Below are positions 53,501-59,500 of a stretch of 62,500 nt of DNA, in pieces (position 1 is the stretch's first letter; each line of letters starts with the position of its first letter). This stretch comes from Symbiodinium natans (Eukaryota > Sar > Dinophyceae > Suessiales > Symbiodiniaceae). The notes below the pieces were generated by a model. It did no database searches. It was not told the origin of the DNA and worked only from the letters and a program-made list of their open reading frames with translations. A program made the position numbers and the translations under genes. Location of the stretch: positions 111,240-173,739 of the forward strand of contig CAJNDS010002444.1 in the NCBI GenBank assembly GCA_905221605.1. Reading direction: 5' to 3'.

Positions 53501-56500
53501 TGCAATTTGTAGTAAACCCTTGGGTCCTTTGCCCTAAACCCCAAGCCCTCACCCTAAACCCTAAACCCTAAACCCTAAACCCTAAACCCCAAAACCCCAA
53601 AACCCCAAAACCCCAAAACCCCAAAACCCCAAAACCCCAAAACCCCAAAACCCCAAAACCCCAAAACCCCAAAACCCCAAAACCCCAACACCCCAACACC
53701 CTAACACCCTAAACACCCAAGGTGTTCATGAACCTGGTGAAGTTCCTCGGACACCTCATCGAGAGCGCTGAGGAGATCTTGGGTGTTCTTGTTCGGGATG
53801 CGCGTTGTCGGGGTATAGGGTTTAGGGTATAGGGTTTGCTTTGGTGCGTTGTCTCTTTGTGCGCTCTACCCCTGAAGCCCTAAACCCTCAACCCTCGCAC
53901 CCCAAACCCTGAACCCAAAACCCTAAGGCCCCTCAACCCCTAAACCCTAAACCCTAAACCCTCAACCCCCAACCCCCAACTCCTAAACCCTAAGCCCTGG
54001 TGGGCATTTCGGGGCCTTTCGGGGCTTTTGAATGGCTGAAGGGCCCGGAGGGTGGCTCGCAGGACTTGGGTCCAAGGCTTACATGGGTTGGTGGTCTCTT
54101 TAAGCAGGGTTGCTGCTTCTAGGGGCATATGTTGGGGCTCACCCTGAACCTTAAACCCTAAACCCCAAACCCCAAACCCTAAACCCTAAACCCCAAACCC
54201 CTCACCCTAAACCCTAAACCCTAAACCCTAAACCCTAAACCCTAAACCCTAAACCCTAAACCCTAAACCCTAAACCCTAAACCCTAAACCCTAAGTGTCT
54301 GGGGAAAGGGGGGGGGGGGAAGGTATAAGGGGAACAGATAAAAAGGCCACCTGCCTTCATCATCCAAGGCCCTTATAAAGGCCACTTACCACTTACTGGG
54401 TCGACTCTGGATTTTCCTCGGTTTTTTTGGGCATTTAGGGTCTAGGGTTTAGGGTTTGGGGTTTAGGGTGTAAATTGGGCAGAGATTCTTTCCAGCCACC
54501 CCCCCAAAAATCCGGGATCTCTCGGTAAGCAGCTTCTGGACTTAGGTTGGCTAGGTAGGCCCTACCCTAAGCCCTAAACCCTAAACCCTAAACCCTAAAC
54601 CCTAAAGCCTAAAGCCTAAAGCCTAAACCCTAAACCCTAAACCCTAAACCCTAAACCCTAAACCCTAAACCCTAAACCCCAAACCCTGAACCCTAAACCC
54701 TAAACCCTAATTTGGGCTTAAGAGGATTAGAGTTAGGAGTATGTTTCAGACGGTTTAAGGGCCGTCCTAGTTAGGGTTTCGGGTTTCTAAGTCAAGGAAT
54801 GCAGACTCGTACCGCTAAGGTTGTACCCCCAAAGGCTCCCCTCAATCTACTCCTAATATGGCCCTTATACGACCATAAGGATAAAGCAGGGTTTTCAAGA
54901 CCCAAGGGTACCCTAAACCCTAAACCCTAAACCCTAAACCCTAAACCCTAAACCCTAAACCCTAAACCCTAAACCCTAAACCCTAAACCCTAAACCCTAA
55001 ACCCTAAACCCTAAACCCTAAACCCTAAAAACCCTGAACCCCCCCCCCCCCCTCTACACCCCCAAAGCCCTGAACCCCTAACCGCACCTACGAAAGCCTA
55101 GATAGACCCTGCACCACTGATCCGCCGCCGGACAGCGCTGAAAAGGGCAAACCCTAAACCCCAAACCCTCAAACCCTCAACCCTGAACCCTAAACCCGAA
55201 ACCCTAAACCGTCAACCCTAAACCCTCAACCCTCAACCCCAAGCCCTAAACCCTTAACCCCTGAACAGGAGTGGAACATGATGAACCTGGCCTTGCTGCA
55301 GAACTTCGACCCAGGTACCTTGTCTGACGCCGTGGGGTTGAATTTGTAGGATCCTTAAGGGAGGGTTTGGGGTTTAGGGTTTAGGGTTCAGGGGTTTAGG
55401 GTTTAGGGTTTAGGGTTCAGGGCTATTTAGGGTTTCGGGTTTGGGGTTTGTTCATGGCGGCGGTACCCAGGGACCTTAGGGAGAGTGTGTATGAGAGATG
55501 GGGGGCGCGGGCGGGTCGGCTGGGGGCGGGGGCGTTAGGGTTTCCAGGTCTATTGTTCATTTCGGGCGTCGAGGGTTAAATTCGGTTCGAGCTTCAGGTA
55601 TGCTGCTTGATTTTGCAGCCCTAGGTGAGTAAAGACAAGCTTCGTTTTTGGGTTTAAGGAAGGTTTAGGGTGTTTTGTCAATATGACAACCCAAGCATGT
55701 GATGGCCCGCAACAGTGCAGGGCTCAAACCTGATCAAGGTTCGAACCTTGAAGCCCAAACCCCCAAGTGGCCCCAACCACGACATTACCCCCAGGGTTCG
55801 AAGTATGGGCCCTAAACCCTAAACCCTAAACCCTAAACCCTAAACCCTAAACCCTAAACCCTAAACCCTAAACCCTAAACCCTAAACCCTAAACCCTAAA
55901 CCCTAAACCCTAAACCCTAAACCCTAAACCCTAAACCCTAAACCCTAACACTAAACCCTAAACCCTAAACCCTAAACCCTAAACCCTAAACCCTAAACCC
56001 TAAACCCTAAACCCTAAACCCTAAACCCTAAACCCTAAACCCTAAACCCTAAACCCTAAACCCTAAACCCTAAACCCTACACCCTAAACCCTAAACCCTA
56101 CACCCTACACCCTACACCCTACACCCTAAACCCTAAACCCTAGACCCTTGACCCTAGACCCTAGACCCTAAACGTCCCTTGCCATGTGACCTTTATACAC
56201 ACTACGCATAGCAAGGGCCCATACTTCGGATCAAGGGTAGTGGACCATGGGTTCCAACCTTAGATTACCAGAATAAACCCTCCCTAAACCCTAAACCCTA
56301 AACCCTGAACCCTAAACCCTAAACCCTAAACCCCAAACCCCAAAAAGCCCTGAAACCTAAGGCCTCAAGCACTTCAAGCACTGCTTTTTCCGGCTCCTGA
56401 TCGAGACCTCGCGTGACTTCGCGCTGCGCCAGGTGCCGAAGGCACGGGTTTAGGGTTCCCTAAACCCTAAACCCTAAGCCCTAAACCCTAAACCCGAAAC

Positions 56501-59500
56501 CCGAAACCCTAAACCCTAGCCCTAAACCCTAGCCCTAAACCCCAAAACCTAAACCCCAAACCCTAACCCCTAAACCCTAAACCCTGAAAATCCTAATCCC
56601 TGGACCCCCAAATAGCCACTATGGGAGCTTGCAACGGGCCTGGCGCGGCCCACGTCAGCCAGCCCCTCCACATGAGTCCGTTGGATTTCCGACAAGGCTA
56701 TAGGCTTTAGGTCTCAGAGTTTGGTTTAGGGTTTACGGTTAGGGTTTAGGGTTTAGGGTTTAGGGTTTAGGGTTTAGGGTTTAGGGTTTAGGGTTTAGGG
56801 TTTAGGGTTTAGGGTTTAGGGTTTAGGGTTTAGGGTTTACGGTTAGGGTTTCGGGCAAGTCGCGTGCGCGACTGCTGTCTGGACGCTCAGCGCTAAGCCC
56901 CGAATCCCCAAAAAAAACCCCAAAGTCCCCGAATTAGTGAACCCAGTTCTGAGCCCTAAAACCCATAAACCCCTAAAGCCCCTAAGATCCCTAAAGCCCC
57001 TAAATCCCCGAAAGCCCTTGAAGCCCCAGAACCCATAAGCCCTAAAACCCCCAAACCCTCCGCAGCCATCAAAGCCGCTAAATCCCGATGCCTTCAACCC
57101 TAAACCCCCAACCCCAAAAACCCGAAATCACAAACCCTAACCCCCAAACCCCAAAGCCCAAACCCCAAGATATGCCACATATGCTGATTAAAGCATCAGC
57201 CGTCTCACTTATAATGATCGCATTGACTCCAAGTCCGTGTCAACCCCAAACCCCAAACCCCAAACCCCAAACCCCAAAACCCAAACCCCAAACCCCAAGC
57301 CCCAAACCCTAAACCCCAAACCCCAAACCCCAAACCCTAAACCCTAAACCCAAAACCCTAAACCCTAAACCCTAAACCCTAAACCCTGAGGCGATGGACT
57401 TCAAAGCGCCCAGCATCCTCGCCGACACAGCGCCCACCCTCGGGCGGGGCGTGAGCCGAGGTGTGGGGGTTTGGGGTTTAGGGTTTAGGGTTTGGGAGTT
57501 AGGGTTTGGGGTTTAGGGTTTAGGGTTTGGGGGTTTAGGGTTTAGGGTTTCGGGTTTAGGGTTTGGGGTTTAGGGTAGAAGGGTAGGGGTTACGGGTGCG
57601 GCCGTTGAGGGGGTTTGGGCCTCGACCTTAGGGGTTAAGGGTTTAGGGTTACGGGTTTGGGGTTTAGGGTTCAGGGTGCCGGGGGTTTAGGGTTTATGGT
57701 TTGGGGTTTGGGTTTCAGGTTTAGGGTTTCAGGTTTAGGGTTTCAGGTTTAGGGTTTCAGGTTTAGGGTTTGGGGTTTAGGTGTAGGGTTTGGGGTGTAG
57801 GCTTCGGGGTTTAGGGTTTGGGGCTCAGGGTTGAATGCATAATTGTTATTTGTTTTCATGAGTCCTCTGCCTTGTACTGTAGTCTTAAAGTCTTACCGAA
57901 GATCCTTCCGAAGTTACAAGAACCTCCCCCTCCCTTGATTGATTCAACCCCTCTGGGGTTTCCAATGGTAGAGGGGTTGGGCTTTAAAAGGGGCCCAGGC
58001 TCCTGAGAGGATCCAGAAATCTAGAGCCAAATAGTACCCTACACAACTCTTGGGGCATTCTGAGGAACTCGTAAGGGGATCTATTTGTCGGATCTTCCCA
58101 GGGGTCTGGGTGCTAGAGCTGGAAGCCCTAAATCTTAGTCTCCGCGCCTACAGCGATCCTTTGGTTGTCTGGGTTGGACAGGGTCGGTTCTGACACGTTT
58201 TCCTTCGGGGTTTTATAAACTTGAGAGGCGGAGGTTTATCACGAAGTTCCACAATTTGTTTAACATTGCAATGGGGGGGGGTGATAAATGCGAAGTCAAC
58301 ATAGCCTAGGACCCAGAGTAGTCCCTTAGCCCATGTTTCGTGGTTTAGGCTCCCTTAGAATCCCCTTTCAACCAAAAAGGGTACCCGTGTTCTACCCAGG
58401 ATGCTCTTGGGTCGCCCTAAACCCTCAACTTTAACCCTAAACCCTTTTGATTAGCAGGGCTTTGCGGGGTTGCAGGGCTTGCCAGGCTTAAAGTTTTGCG
58501 GCTTAGGGTTCAGGATTTAGGGCTTCGTCCCACCCTAGCCCCCGAGCCCCCCCGAGGCACCAAAGAGCGAAACCCAGAAGAGCTTAGGGTAAACCCTGAC
58601 TTTCAACCCTCAACCCTCAACTACACCCCCAAAATGCTAAACCCTTGGCCTCCGAACCCTTACCTTAAACCCTAAACCCGAAACCCTAAACCCTAAACGC
58701 TAAACCCTAAACCCTAAACCCTAAACCCTAAACCCTAAACCCTAAACCCTAAACCCTAAACCCTAAACCCTAAACCCCAAACCCTAAACCCTAAACCATT
58801 CCCAAGCCATCCCTGAAATCCGACCTCTCGCAGCCTCCGGCGATGGGACCCTGCCTCCGGATCTCCTCCGTGGGCTCAGCGGCATGAGCAACGGGCCCCC
58901 GACGCTCCACCGCCGCGCGGCGGCGTTTTGGGAGGGAAGGGTTTAGGAGGGTTTAGGGTTTGGGGTTTGGGGTTCGGGGTTTAGGGTTTCGGGTTTGGGG
59001 TTTGGGGTTAGGGTTTCGGGTTTAGGGTTTAGGTTTAGGGTTTAGGGTTTAGGGTTTAGGGGTTAGGGGTTAGGGGTTAGGGTTTAGGGTTCAGGGTTTA
59101 GGGTTTAGGGCGTGTTTTTGCCAGGGGGGGGGGGTAGTTCAGGGTGGAGGGCTACCCTAAACCCTAAACCCTAAACCCTAAACCCTAAACCCTAACCCTA
59201 ACCCTAAACCCTCACCCCTAGGCCCTAAACCCTAAACCCTAAACCCTAAACCCTAAACCCTAAACCCTAAACCCTAAACCCTAAACCCTAAACCCTAAAC
59301 CCTAAACCCTAAACCCTAAAGCCTAAACCCTAAACCCTTTAGGCCCGTGGGGATTGGGATCTAGGAGCCGAAGGGTTCAAGTTTGGAGGCCTTCGAGGGC
59401 TGAGGCGGGTTTGCTCTTGGAAGGTTGAATCAGGGTCTTATAGGGTTTAGGGGCTTTAGGGTTTAGGGTTTAGGGTTTAGGCTTTAGGCTTTAGGGTTCG

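Noticed and set aside
53586-53690. Ciliate origin because of CCCCAAAA
   Set aside because: It is one local variant among many CCCTAAA arrays.
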